From positions 2,684,400 through 2,748,399 of the forward strand of contig NZ_SJEV01000001.1 of NCBI RefSeq assembly GCF_008642235.1: a stretch of 64,000 nt of DNA. The letters are read 5' to 3'. The position numbers and the translations under genes are program-made. A model generated the notes under the pieces. That model saw nothing but the letters and a program-made list of their open reading frames with translations. It was not told the origin of the DNA and did no database searches. Source of the stretch: Planctomonas psychrotolerans. Its GTDB lineage: Bacteria > Actinomycetota > Actinomycetes > Actinomycetales > Microbacteriaceae. Below, piece by piece: positions 9,178 to 18,465 of the stretch (positions are counted from its first letter, which is position 1; each line of letters opens with the position of its first letter).

Positions 9178-11907
9178 TCAGGCCTTCCGTACCGGGATGC
9201 TGGGTCCCGACAGCAGCACGGGTCCCGCCAGTTCATCGGGTCGCGCCGGGCGGGGCTGGTCTCGCTCGAGCACCTGCACCACGCTCGGGTCGGGCGTGGT
9301 CGGCTCGTTCACGAACGACCGGAAGCGGCGCAGGCGGTCGGGATCGGCGAGCGTGGCCGCCCACTCGTCCTCGTAGTTGTCCACGTGCGCGGCCATCGCG
9401 CGCTCGAGGTCCTCGGCAATGCCGAGCGAGTCCTCCACCACGACCTCGCGCACGTGATCGAGCCCGCCGTCGAGTTCTTCCATCCACCGCGCCGTGCGCT
9501 GCAGACGGTCGCCGGTGCGGATGTAATACATGAGATACCGGTCGATGTACTTGACGAGCGTCTCATCGTCCAGATCCGACGCGAGCAACTGTGCGTGAGC
9601 CGGCTGGAATCCGCCGTTGCCGCCCACGTAGATGTTCCACCCGAGCTCGGTGGCGATGACGCCCACGTCCTTCGACCGGGCCTCCGCGCACTCCCGGGCG
9701 CAACCCGATACCCCGAACTTGAACTTGTGCGGAGCGCGCAGTCCGCGGTACCGCAGCTCGAGGGCGATGGCCATGCTGACGGCATCCTGCACGCCGAAAC
9801 GGCACCAGGTGGATCCGACGCAGGACTTCACCGTGCGGAGCGACTTGCCGTACGCCTGTCCGGACTCGAAACCGGCGTCGACCAGCCGGGTCCAGATGTC
9901 GGGCAACTGCTCGAGCCGGGCGCCGAAGAGGTCGATGCGCTGACCGCCGGTGATCTTCGTGTACAGGTTGAAGTCCGCGGCTACCTCGGCGATCACCTTG
10001 AGCTTCTGCGGGGTGATCTCCCCGCCGGGGATCCTCGGCACCACGGAGTACGTGCCGTCCTTCTGCATGTTGGCGAGGGCTCGGTCGTTGGTGTCCTGCA
10101 GCGCCCCGCGGCCCGCGTCGAGGATGTAGTCGCTGCGCTGAGTGGCGAGGATGGAGGCGACGGTGGGCTTGCACACGTCGCAGCCGAGGCCGGTACCGAA
10201 GCGGGCCAGAATGTCCTCGAACGACGTCAGTTCGAGGATGCGTACCGATTCGAACAGTTCGCTGCGCGAGAGCTCGAAGTGCTCGCACAGCGCCCGGGAG
10301 ACGGCGATTCCCGACTTCGTGAGCTCCGTTTCGAGCAGCTTCTTCACGAGCGGAACGCACGAGCCGCACTGGGTGCCGGCCCGCGTGCACGTCTTGAGTT
10401 CGCCCAGGTCGGTGCACGGGTCCGTGCCATCCGCACCCGCAATGGCGGCACGAACGGTGCCCGCGGTCACGTTGTTGCAGGAACACACCGCGACATCGTC
10501 GGGCAGGTCGCCGCTCACGGCGGCGTCCGCGCCCGCCGCCGCCAGATAGGCGCCCGGTTCGGAGGGCAGCTCGCGCCCGACCAGCGGACGGAGGGAGGAG
10601 TAGGGCGAAGCATCGCCCACGAACATGCCGCCGAGCAGTGTCCTGGCATCATCCGTCACCACGAGCTTCTGGTACAGCCCGCGGGCGGGATCGGCGTAGA
10701 CGACCTCGAGGGAATGCTCCGTGCGGGCGAAGGCGTCACCGAAGCTCGCCACCTCCACCCCGGACAGCTTGAGCTTCGTGGCATCGTCGATGCCGGGGAA
10801 CTCGGCGTCGCCGCCGTGCAACCGGTCGGCCACCACCTCCGCCATCGCGTTGGCCGGTGCCACGAGGCCCACGCACACGCCATCGATCGACGCCACCTCA
10901 CCGATGGCCCACACGTGCTCCGCCGACGTGCGGCAGTCCGCACCGATGACGACCCCGCCGCGATCGGCGATGGTGAGGCCCGCGTCCCTCGCCAACTCGT
11001 CACGGGGCGTGATCCCGATGGCGAACACCACGAGATCGGCCTCGAGCATCCGCCCGTTCGCCAGAACGACCCCGCCGACGACACCGGATGGGGACAGGCG
11101 GATCTCGCGGGGGCGGAATCCGGTGTGCACGGTGATGCCCTGAGCGGCGATCAGCCTGCCGAGCGCCTGACCGGCGCCCTGATCGAGTTGCGCGGACATG
11201 AGCCACCCGCCCGACTGCACGATGCTCGCGGATGCGCCGAGCTTCTGCAGGCCACCGGCCGCCTCCAGTCCGAGCAGACCGCCGCCGACCACCACGACCC
11301 TCGCGGGACGGCCGAGCGCGGTGGCCAGTCGGCCGACCTCGCCGCGAAGGAAGTCCACATCATCGACGGTGCGATACACGTAGCAGTGTTCGGCACCGGG
11401 GATGGCGGGTCGCGTGGCGTGGGAGCCCGTGGCCAGCACGAGCTCGTCGTACTCGAGGACCTCCGTCGCGTCGGTAGCAGCGCCGGCAGCAGTGCCGGTC
11501 GGGCTGACCGTGACGGTACGGGCGACGGGGTCGATGCCCGTCACCGTTGAACCCGAACGCAGGGCGACCGACGCCCCCACCCACAGGTCCGGGCTGCCCA
11601 GTGTGAGGTCGTCGGCGGCGAGCAGGCGACGGCTGAGAGCCACCCGATCGTAGGGCAGGTGCGTCTCTTCGCTCACGACGGTGACGTGCACGGGATCCGG
11701 ATGCCCCGGGTCGTCGAGGCTGCGAGCCTGCAGCGCCTCGGTCAGCCGGTGCGCTGCGGGACCACCGCCCACGATGACGACGCGGGTCGCACGGACGGCG
11801 GGCTCGGGCGTCGGGCCGATCTCGGCGACCTGGGCGACCGCGGCCGCCTGCGCCCCGGATCCGTGCGATGTCGGTTGCGAGAGGGGAGTGCTGGCTGGCC
11901 TCGGCAT
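9178..11907 (-). CDS. nirB: assimilatory nitrite reductase [NAD(P)H] large subunit
   Basis: A 909-residue siroheme flavoprotein that reduces nitrite to ammonium in the cytoplasm. The order is FAD motif VVIVGGGPAA (43-52), NAD(P)H motif VVVVGGGLLGLEAAGG (204-219), BFD-type [2Fe-2S] cluster (Cys475, Cys477, Cys514, Cys517), the conserved GLGCDVCKP element (573-581), and the siroheme/[4Fe-4S] ligands Cys696, Cys702, Cys736 and Cys740. A ~40-residue Ala/Pro-rich tail precedes the first strand. GAGGAG lies just upstream of the ATG. Its partner nirD is divergent rather than downstream; cobA follows after 2 bases. Confidence 0.95.
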   Translation of the reverse strand: MPRPASTPLSQPTSHGSGAQAAAVAQVAEIGPTPEPAVRATRVVIVGGGPAAHRLTEALQARSLDDPGHPDPVHVTVVSEETHLPYDRVALSRRLLAADDLTLGSPDLWVGASVALRSGSTVTGIDPVARTVTVSPTGTAAGAATDATEVLEYDELVLATGSHATRPAIPGAEHCYVYRTVDDVDFLRGEVGRLATALGRPARVVVVGGGLLGLEAAGGLQKLGASASIVQSGGWLMSAQLDQGAGQALGRLIAAQGITVHTGFRPREIRLSPSGVVGGVVLANGRMLEADLVVFAIGITPRDELARDAGLTIADRGGVVIGADCRTSAEHVWAIGEVASIDGVCVGLVAPANAMAEVVADRLHGGDAEFPGIDDATKLKLSGVEVASFGDAFARTEHSLEVVYADPARGLYQKLVVTDDARTLLGGMFVGDASPYSSLRPLVGRELPSEPGAYLAAAGADAAVSGDLPDDVAVCSCNNVTAGTVRAAIAGADGTDPCTDLGELKTCTRAGTQCGSCVPLVKKLLETELTKSGIAVSRALCEHFELSRSELFESVRILELTSFEDILARFGTGLGCDVCKPTVASILATQRSDYILDAGRGALQDTNDRALANMQKDGTYSVVPRIPGGEITPQKLKVIAEVAADFNLYTKITGGQRIDLFGARLEQLPDIWTRLVDAGFESGQAYGKSLRTVKSCVGSTWCRFGVQDAVSMAIALELRYRGLRAPHKFKFGVSGCARECAEARSKDVGVIATELGWNIYVGGNGGFQPAHAQLLASDLDDETLVKYIDRYLMYYIRTGDRLQRTARWMEELDGGLDHVREVVVEDSLGIAEDLERAMAAHVDNYEDEWAATLADPDRLRRFRSFVNEPTTPDPSVVQVLERDQPRPARPDELAGPVLLSGPSIPVRKA

Positions 11908-12129
11908 GGGTGCTCCTCGTGTCCGTTGCCTCCACCGTAGGGAGGGGGCATTTCCGCCCCGTATCGCGAACGTAACCCGTGGATCACACCGGTCTCACGG
12001 CGGCCGCCGGACGGTGAGAGGTGCGTGTTACCGGGACGACACAGGGGGCGAACGGTCCGGAAACACCCAATACGTACGCTCGGAGCATCGACCGCGCACC
12101 CGCGGTCGGCCACCGTTCGAGGAGTTGCC
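11908..12129. promoter_or_regulatory. nirB-nirD divergent promoter region with GlnR-like boxes
   Basis: This 222-bp gap separates the two divergent nitrite reductase genes. Toward nirB (minus strand) it reads GTTAC (11976-11972), n6, GATAC (11965-11961), n6, GAAAT (11954-11950). Toward nirD (plus strand) it reads GTTAC (12027-12031), n6, GACAC (12038-12042), then GAAAC at 12060-12064. The regular n6 spacing fits the GlnR pattern GTNAC-n6-GAAAC. Binding is inferred; no regulator gene is present here. Confidence 0.45.
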
Positions 12130-12501
12130 ATGACCCCCAGCACAGCCACCGCCGTGATCGGCACCGAGGCCGGTCCCACCTGGTATCGCGCCTGCGCCCT
12201 CGACGACCTCGAACCGCTCTGGGGTGAGGCCGCGCTGATCGGCGGCGAGCAGGTCGCACTCTTCCGGTTGTCCGACGGCCGGGTACTCGCCGTCACCCAT
12301 CGCGATCCCGCCACTGCCTCGTACGTGATGGCGCGGGGAATCGTCGGGTCGAGGGGCGATCGCCTCACCATCGCCTCGCCGCTGCACAAGCAGGTGTACG
12401 ACCTCGTCACCGGTGAGTGCCTCAGCTCGCCCGCCCTGCACCTCCGCACGTTCCCCGCCCGCGTCGTCGACGGTGCCGTCGAGATCGGAATTCCGGCATG
12501 A
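12130..12501 (+). CDS. nirD: nitrite reductase small subunit
   Basis: A 123-residue Rieske-fold protein that partners NirB. As in other NirD proteins the metal ligands are not conserved: the first site reads VTHRDP rather than CxH and the second has SPLHKQVYDL, so no cluster is expected. The start was moved to the ATG at 12130, which follows GAGGAG at a good distance. The last bases overlap the ATG of the downstream chelatase gene (ATGA). It is transcribed divergently from nirB, so stoichiometry depends on two promoters. Confidence 0.9.
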   Translation: MTPSTATAVIGTEAGPTWYRACALDDLEPLWGEAALIGGEQVALFRLSDGRVLAVTHRDPATASYVMARGIVGSRGDRLTIASPLHKQVYDLVTGECLSSPALHLRTFPARVVDGAVEIGIPA

Positions 12502-13427
12502 GCGCTCCGGCGAGGTCCGGGTCCATCGCGGCACCCGTGCTGCTCGCCTGCTCCCACGGCACCTCGTCGCCCGCCGGTCAGCGCTCGGTCGCCGCACTCG
12601 TCGAGGCCGTGGCGGCGCGCCGGCCCGACGTGCTGGTGCGCGGCGGTTTCGTCGACGTGCAGCAGCCCGACGTCGAGGCATCGCTCGACGCTCTGGAGCC
12701 CGCACGCCCCGTCACCATCGTGCCGCTACTGCTGTCCGCCGGGTATCACGTGCATGTGGATCTCGCCGAGGCGGCCGACGCTGCCGCTCCCCGACCGGTA
12801 GCGGTGACCGGTGCCCTCGGGCCCGACGTGCGCCTCGCGCGCATCCTCGCCGCCCGCCTCGACATCGCCGGTCTGCGTGCCACCGATGCGGTGGTCCTCG
12901 CGGCCGCGGGGTCCAGCGACGCGAACGCGGTGCGGGACTGCGAGCGAATGGGGCACCTGCTCGCCGCCGAGATCGGGAGGCCGGTGACGGTGGCCTTCGT
13001 CTCCGCGGCGAAGCCGCGCGTCCCGGTCGCGGTGCTCGCCGCCCGCGAGGCCGCGGGTTCCGACCGGGTGGTCGTCAGCACGTTCCTGCTGGCCCCCGGC
13101 TACTTCGCCGATCTCGCGCGCCAGATGGCGCTGTCGGCCGGCGCCGCGGTGGTGAGCGATCCGTTGCTCGTGGACGGCGACGCACCCCCGGCCGACCTCG
13201 TCGACATCGTCAGCGATCTCTACGACTCCGTGCCGGTGGCCCCGAGCGCTGCTCCGGCCAGGACCGCGGCCCCGCCGTCGAGAGCCGGTGTCCTAGCGGG
13301 CCTCGGCCACCTCGCGCGCCGACTCCGTCGCGGGAAGGGTGCACGTGAACACCGACCCCTCGCCCAGCACGCTGCGGCAGGTGAGGCTGCCCCCGTGCCG
13401 CTCGACGATGTCCTTGGCCAGCGCTAG
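12498..13427 (+). CDS. cbiX: sirohydrochlorin chelatase, CbiX type
   Basis: A 309-residue two-lobed chelatase. The N-terminal lobe starts with LLACSHGTSSPAGQ (metal-site His19) and has PLLLSAGYHVHVDL. The C-terminal lobe has AAAGSSDANAV and FLLAPGYFADLA. It would insert iron into sirohydrochlorin to finish siroheme for NirB. The start overlaps the nirD stop. The final ~40 residues, Arg/Ala rich and without a recognisable domain, are encoded opposite the end of the histidine kinase gene; this 135-bp antisense overlap is unusual. Cobaltochelatase activity is possible, but no cobalamin genes are present. Confidence 0.85.
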   Translation: MSAPARSGSIAAPVLLACSHGTSSPAGQRSVAALVEAVAARRPDVLVRGGFVDVQQPDVEASLDALEPARPVTIVPLLLSAGYHVHVDLAEAADAAAPRPVAVTGALGPDVRLARILAARLDIAGLRATDAVVLAAAGSSDANAVRDCERMGHLLAAEIGRPVTVAFVSAAKPRVPVAVLAAREAAGSDRVVVSTFLLAPGYFADLARQMALSAGAAVVSDPLLVDGDAPPADLVDIVSDLYDSVPVAPSAAPARTAAPPSRAGVLAGLGHLARRLRRGKGAREHRPLAQHAAAGEAAPVPLDDVLGQR

Positions 13428-14975
13428 CCCGAGCCCGAGCCCCGGGATCACGCTGCGGCGGGCTTCCGAACTGCGGAAGAACCGGGTGAACACGTCCCTC
13501 GCGTCCTGGTCGCTCATCCCCATGCCGGTGTCGGTCACCGAGAACATCACGCCGTCGTCCGTCGCACCGGCGTGCACCGTGACCGCGCCGCCCTGCGGCG
13601 AGTACTTGATGGCATTCGAGATGAGGTTGTCGAGCACCTGCGTCATCCGCGCCGCATCGCAGGACACCGGCAGGGACTCGGGGGTGTCGGCCTGCAGGGC
13701 GATGCCGGCCGCCGCGGCGCGGGGGAGGCCTGCGTTCACGGCCGAACGCACCAGCGCAGCCAGGTCGTTCGGCGCGACCCGGATCTCGGTGGCCCCGGAG
13801 GCGGCGCCGAGCAGGTCGCTCACGAGCCCCAGCAACTGGGTGGAGTTGCGCGTGATGACCTCGAGGCCCCACTCCACCTCGGAGGGGAGGTTCTCCGACA
13901 TGCCGATCAGTTCGGCGTACCCGTGGATGGAGGTCAGCGGCGTCCGCAGTTCGTGCGAGACGTGGGACACGAAGTCGTCCTTCGCAGCCAGGGCGGCCAC
14001 GAACTCCGTGACGTCGGAGTACGCGATCACGCTGCCCTCCATGCGTCCGTCGGCGTCACGAATGGTTCGAGCCGACGTCGACAGCACGCGCTGATTGCCC
14101 GGCTCGCCGATCCACACCAGGTAGTCGGAGAAGGTCTCGCCCGCCGCCGCCCGCCGTTCCGGCCGCTCCTCCGCCGCGAGGGGCACGGTCCCGCCCTCGC
14201 CGAAGAGCAGCAGGTCGTCCTCCCTGGCATCGAGAACTCCCCGCGGCATGCCGTACTCGTGCAGCGCCTGCTGCGTGCTGTTCATCATCAGGCGCCGACC
14301 GTCCTCGCCGATCGCCAGCACGCCCACGCCCACCGCGTTCACGATCGCGTTGAGCAGGCGCTCCCGCCGCGCGGTGTCGTCGAGGAGGGCCCGCAGTTCC
14401 ACGTCCTTCGACTCCACCACCCGCTGCTGCTCGGTCATGCTCGACGTCATCACGCTCACGGTGACCGCGATCGCGAACATCATGAACGGCAGGAGAAGGG
14501 GCTGGGTCAACGACTCGAGCGTGACGCGTGCGTCTCCGATGAAGAGCGGCACCCACACGACGCCGAGGGTCGCCAGCGCGCTCGCGAAGATCGAGAACCT
14601 CGGCAGCTGTCCGGACGCGGCGAGCCAGATGACGGGGAAGGCGGCGAGGAGGCCGAGCCCGGTGACGGTGTCGGCGGCCGACTCGCGCAGCAGCCCGATC
14701 GGTACGAAGTCGAGCAGCGGGACGGCGAGGAACGACGGGTAGGGAAGCCTCTCCCACGGCACCACCACGCACGCCGCGAACAGAGCAACGGTGAGGACGA
14801 CGGAAGCCCGGAGTCGCGAGTCGTCGAAGAGGGCCGCGTCGGTCAGCGCGATCCACAGGAACAACAGGAGCATGGTCGCCGACAGCGGGATCTGGCTGAG
14901 GAGCACACGCCCGCGGAGCGACAGTGCGTGAAAGCGCACCCGGTTCAGGGTGAGAAGGTTCAGCAGTTTCTCCAC
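13293..14975 (-). CDS. membrane sensor histidine kinase with PAS domain
   Basis: A 560-residue kinase. Several hydrophobic helices cover residues ~25-180, a short coiled linker follows, and a PAS-like domain covers ~205-325. The HisKA box SHELRTPLTSIHGYAEL has His340. The HATPase domain has the N box DNLISNAIKYS and glycine boxes VTDTGMGM and GLGLGLALAKDI, so it looks active. There is no obvious extracellular sensor; the membrane part itself may sense. The start is GTG. It is divergent from the response-regulator/phosphatase gene 74 bp away, its likely partner. The 3' end overlaps cbiX by 135 bp. Confidence 0.9.
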   Translation of the reverse strand: MEKLLNLLTLNRVRFHALSLRGRVLLSQIPLSATMLLLFLWIALTDAALFDDSRLRASVVLTVALFAACVVVPWERLPYPSFLAVPLLDFVPIGLLRESAADTVTGLGLLAAFPVIWLAASGQLPRFSIFASALATLGVVWVPLFIGDARVTLESLTQPLLLPFMMFAIAVTVSVMTSSMTEQQRVVESKDVELRALLDDTARRERLLNAIVNAVGVGVLAIGEDGRRLMMNSTQQALHEYGMPRGVLDAREDDLLLFGEGGTVPLAAEERPERRAAAGETFSDYLVWIGEPGNQRVLSTSARTIRDADGRMEGSVIAYSDVTEFVAALAAKDDFVSHVSHELRTPLTSIHGYAELIGMSENLPSEVEWGLEVITRNSTQLLGLVSDLLGAASGATEIRVAPNDLAALVRSAVNAGLPRAAAAGIALQADTPESLPVSCDAARMTQVLDNLISNAIKYSPQGGAVTVHAGATDDGVMFSVTDTGMGMSDQDARDVFTRFFRSSEARRSVIPGLGLGLALAKDIVERHGGSLTCRSVLGEGSVFTCTLPATESAREVAEAR

Positions 14976-15049
14976 GACGTGGACGCTCCGGTTCGATTGA
15001 GGTGGCTGGCCGATATGACAAATGGTGCCAAGACCGCCTTAATAAGAAC

Positions 15050-16150
15050 ATGTCCGAAGCCGAGAACGTGCGCCGCGCCGTAATCGTCGAAGATAACGAC
15101 GACATCCGGCGACTCCTCGTCCAGATCGTCGCGGCGCAGGGGTTCACCGTGGACGAAGCGGCGACCGGCTCGGCCGGGCTGGAGTTGATCCGCAGCCGCG
15201 GGGCCGATCTCGTCACGCTCGACCTGAACCTGCCCGACCTCGACGGAGTGGAGGTGTGCAGGCGGTTGCGGGAGTTCTCCGACGCCTACGTGCTGATGAT
15301 CACGGCACGCGCCGACGAGATCGACCGCCTGTCCGGGCTCGACGTCGGTGCGGACGACTATCTCAGCAAGCCATTCAGCCCCCGCGAACTCGCGGCGCGG
15401 ATCACCGCACTCTTCCGCCGGCCGCGATCGGCGAGTGCGGCTGACGCCCCGGGCGCGGAGGAGCAGCGGCGCGCCGCCGAGGTGCAGCGCAGCCTGCTGC
15501 CCCAGCAGGACCTGCGGGTCGACGGTTACGAGATCGCCGGCCGGTGTCGTCCGGCGCGCAGCGTGGGCGGAGACTTCTTCGACTGGTACGCCACCCGCGA
15601 GGGGCTCGGGGTCACCGTGGCCGACGCGATGGGCAAGGGCATGGGTGCCGCGCTCCTCGCCGCCACCGTGCGCGGGGTGCTGCGGTCCACGGCCGGGCAG
15701 TCGGACCTCGATCTGGCGTTCGGGGTGGCGGGGGCCATGCTGCACACCGACCTCGAACAGTCCGGCTCCTTCGTCACGGTCTTCCACGCCCGGCTCGACG
15801 CCGCGTCCGGCCTGCTCAGCTACGTGGACGCCGGCCACGGCCTCGCTCTGCACGTGAGCGGTGCCGGGCTCACCCGCCTTCCGTCGAGTGGTCCGCCCGT
15901 CGGTGCCGTCGCCGATTCCCTCTGGGCGTCGGAGCGACTCGCGCTGGCGCCGGGCGACGCACTGCTCGTCGTGAGCGACGGCGTGCTCGACTCGTTCGAC
16001 ACCGTCGACGCCGCCATGTCCGCCGTCGGCACGGCGGTGTCCGCCAGCCTGTCGGTGGAGGACGCGTGCGATCGAATACTGGAGTTGGCATCCGGACCGG
16101 AAGTGACGGATGATGTGACTGCAGTCATGCTGAGGCGCGGGGATGGATAG
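15050..16150 (+). CDS. response regulator with C-terminal PP2C/SpoIIE phosphatase domain
   Basis: A 366-residue protein. The receiver domain (1-125) has acidic residues Asp15/17/18, phosphoacceptor Asp58 (TLDLNLPD), Thr85 and Lys107. A short linker precedes a PP2C domain (~140-366) with VGGDFFDWY, VADAMGKGMGAAL, DAGHGLALH, SDGVLDS and TDDVTAVML, all expected metal-binding aspartates present. RsbU/RsbP-type phosphatases dephosphorylate STAS antagonists, and one is encoded two genes downstream. I chose the ATG at 15050, which lies just before the receiver; an in-frame GTG at 15002 would add 16 residues. Neither has a strong ribosome-binding site. Confidence 0.9.
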   Translation: MSEAENVRRAVIVEDNDDIRRLLVQIVAAQGFTVDEAATGSAGLELIRSRGADLVTLDLNLPDLDGVEVCRRLREFSDAYVLMITARADEIDRLSGLDVGADDYLSKPFSPRELAARITALFRRPRSASAADAPGAEEQRRAAEVQRSLLPQQDLRVDGYEIAGRCRPARSVGGDFFDWYATREGLGVTVADAMGKGMGAALLAATVRGVLRSTAGQSDLDLAFGVAGAMLHTDLEQSGSFVTVFHARLDAASGLLSYVDAGHGLALHVSGAGLTRLPSSGPPVGAVADSLWASERLALAPGDALLVVSDGVLDSFDTVDAAMSAVGTAVSASLSVEDACDRILELASGPEVTDDVTAVMLRRGDG

Positions 16151-16178
16151 CGGCTCGTAGAACTCCCGGGGGGGAAAA

Positions 16179-18134
16179 GTGAGGGACTTCGCCGTCCGCG
16201 CGATCATCGTGCTGACCGTCCTGCTCGGCGTCAACTACGTGGTGTGGCGGTGGTGGGAGTCGCTCAACTGGTCGGCGTGGTGGATCGCGGTGCCCCTCGT
16301 GCTGGCCGAAACCTACAGCCTCATCGATGTCGCACTGTTCGGCATGACCGTGTGGCGGCGCAAGCAGCGGGGCGAGCCTCCCGTTCCTGCCGGCGATGCC
16401 ACCGTCGACGTGTTCGTGACGACGTACAACGAGCCCCTCGATCTCGTGCTCACGACGGCTCTCGCAGCGGAGCGCATCACCTACCCGCACGACACGTGGA
16501 TCCTCGACGACGGCGCTCGTCCCGAGTTGCGGGAACTCGCGATGCAGCACGGGATCGGCTACCTCACCCGTAGCGATGACTGGGTCGATCGGCCGCGGCA
16601 CGCCAAGGCGGGCAATCTCAACAACGCGCTCATGATGACGTCGGGTGAGTTCCTGCTGATCCTCGACGCCGATCAGGTGCCCGACGCCGCCATCCTCGAC
16701 CGCACCCTCGGGTACTTCGACGACGATCGGGTGGCGCTCGTGCAGACCCCGCAGTACTTCGCGAACGTGCCCGCCGACGATCCGTTGGGCAGCCAGGCGC
16801 CGCTCTTCTACGGCCCGATCCAGCAGGGCAAGGACGGCTGGAACGCCGCATTCTTCTGCGGGTCGAACGCGATCCTCCGTCGGGAAGCGCTCATGCAGCT
16901 CGGGCTCACCGGATACGTGCGCGAGGTGGACCGGAGCGTGCGGCGGGCGCTCACCGTGTCCGGATCCGTGCTGCGCAAGGCCCGCCGGTCTCCGGAGGGC
17001 GCGGATGCGCTCGTCGCCTCCCTCCTCGACGAGGTGGAGTCGTCGACCGCACGCGCCCGGGTCGAGCTCGATGCCGGTGCCTCGTTGAGCGAATTGACCT
17101 ACCGCGTGCAGACCCGCGTTCAGGGCGCGGTGCAAACGCTCGTCGCGTCGGACTTCTCCGCGGTGGAGACCGACCTCGCCGAGATCGCGGCGATGGAGCG
17201 GGACGCGGCGGAAGCGCCGACCTCGTCGGACACGCTCGACCTCGCCGTCGAGCGCATGTCGCGGCGCGACTGGTCGCCGCTCGGCGCACTCACGTCCGTG
17301 CAATCCCTGCTCGACGCGGTGTCCATCGAGCGGTCCTCGGAGGCGCAGCCGGTGATGCCGCTGGCGACGATCTCGGTGACGGAGGACATGGCGACCTCGA
17401 TGCGGTTGCACGGGATGGGGTGGCGGAGCGTCTACCACCACGAGGTGCTCGCGCACGGGCTCGCCCCCGAGGACCTGCAGACGATGATGACCCAGCGGCT
17501 CCGCTGGGCGCAGGGCACCATCCAGGTGATGCTCCGCGAGAACCCGCTCGTGCAGCGCGGACTCAGCATCGGTCAGCGCCTCATGTACTTCGCCACGATG
17601 TGGAGCTACCTCAGCGGCTTCGCGGCCCTCGCCTACATCGCGGCCCCGGTGCTGTACCTCACCACCGGCATCCTGCCGGTCAACAGTCTGAGCTACGAGT
17701 TCTTCGTGCGCTTCATCCCGTTCATGGTCGTCAACCAGCTGCTGTTCCTGGTGATCGGGCATGGGATGAGCACCTGGCGGGGGCAGCAGTACAGCCTCGC
17801 GCTCTTCCCGACCTGGATCAAGGCCTGCACGTCCGCCGCGCGGAACGTGTGGTTCGGTCGGCCGTTGCAGTTCGCGGTCACGCCGAAGAGCCGGCAGGTC
17901 GGCGGCCCCACCGTGCGGCTGATCCTGCCGCAGCTGATCGCCATGGCCCTCCTGGGCATCGCGCTCGTCGCCGGGCTGATCCGCCTCGCCATGGGCCTCA
18001 ACGAACCGATCGGTACGCTGGTCAACGTCGCCTGGGTCGCCTTCGACCTGGTGGTGCTTGGCGTGCTGATCACGGCAGCACGATACAGGGGATACGTCCC
18101 CGAGGGGAGCACAGCGGATGCAGTTCACGGTTGA
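16179..18134 (+). CDS. cellulose-synthase-like processive glycosyltransferase (GT2)
   Basis: A 651-residue membrane enzyme. Two helices (about 8-23 and 33-52) precede the GT2 domain: nucleotide loop VTTYNEP (80-86), DDG (110-112), DAD (163-165), FFCGSN (225-230), TED (401-403) and QRLRW (439-443). At least four further helices follow after residue 460. These are the catalytic and product-binding motifs of BcsA-type synthases. Two departures stand out: about 150 extra residues between FFCGSN and TED (235-390), helical and charged, and no PilZ domain at the C-terminus. GTG start after GGGGGGAAAA. The sugar polymer is unknown; cellulose or a related beta-glucan is plausible. Confidence 0.85.
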   Translation: MRDFAVRAIIVLTVLLGVNYVVWRWWESLNWSAWWIAVPLVLAETYSLIDVALFGMTVWRRKQRGEPPVPAGDATVDVFVTTYNEPLDLVLTTALAAERITYPHDTWILDDGARPELRELAMQHGIGYLTRSDDWVDRPRHAKAGNLNNALMMTSGEFLLILDADQVPDAAILDRTLGYFDDDRVALVQTPQYFANVPADDPLGSQAPLFYGPIQQGKDGWNAAFFCGSNAILRREALMQLGLTGYVREVDRSVRRALTVSGSVLRKARRSPEGADALVASLLDEVESSTARARVELDAGASLSELTYRVQTRVQGAVQTLVASDFSAVETDLAEIAAMERDAAEAPTSSDTLDLAVERMSRRDWSPLGALTSVQSLLDAVSIERSSEAQPVMPLATISVTEDMATSMRLHGMGWRSVYHHEVLAHGLAPEDLQTMMTQRLRWAQGTIQVMLRENPLVQRGLSIGQRLMYFATMWSYLSGFAALAYIAAPVLYLTTGILPVNSLSYEFFVRFIPFMVVNQLLFLVIGHGMSTWRGQQYSLALFPTWIKACTSAARNVWFGRPLQFAVTPKSRQVGGPTVRLILPQLIAMALLGIALVAGLIRLAMGLNEPIGTLVNVAWVAFDLVVLGVLITAARYRGYVPEGSTADAVHG

Positions 18135-18465
18135 GAATCGGCCCGACTTCGCGGAGGTGCAGGGCGTCGGTCGGTTGAACATGGTCTCGGCGCCGAAGCT
18201 GCGCGAGGTGATCGCCGGAGTGGTGGCGGGGGGCAGGACGCACGTGGTGGTGAATCTCGGCGGCACCGACTTCATGGACTCCTCGGGACTCGGGGCGCTC
18301 ATCGGCTGCCTCAAGCTCGCCCGACAGGCCGGGGGAGACCTGCGCATCGCCAACGTTCAGCCGCAGGTGCGCATGGTGCTCGAGCTCACCAACATGAACC
18401 GCGTGCTCACGCCCTACGACAGTGCCGAGGCGGCGTTCTCCCCTCGCGGCGACTCCCGTGACTGA
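18118..18465 (+). CDS. STAS-domain anti-sigma factor antagonist
   Basis: A 115-residue single STAS domain. The phosphorylation loop DFMDSSGLGAL places the acceptor at Ser55, as in SpoIIAA/RsbV. It starts inside the glycosyltransferase gene (17-bp overlap) and ends over the start of the kinase gene, so the three are likely translated together. In known systems such a protein, when dephosphorylated by a PP2C enzyme, binds the kinase and frees its target. The target here may be a sigma factor elsewhere or the glycosyltransferase itself; the sequence does not decide. Confidence 0.9.
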   Translation: MQFTVENRPDFAEVQGVGRLNMVSAPKLREVIAGVVAGGRTHVVVNLGGTDFMDSSGLGALIGCLKLARQAGGDLRIANVQPQVRMVLELTNMNRVLTPYDSAEAAFSPRGDSRD

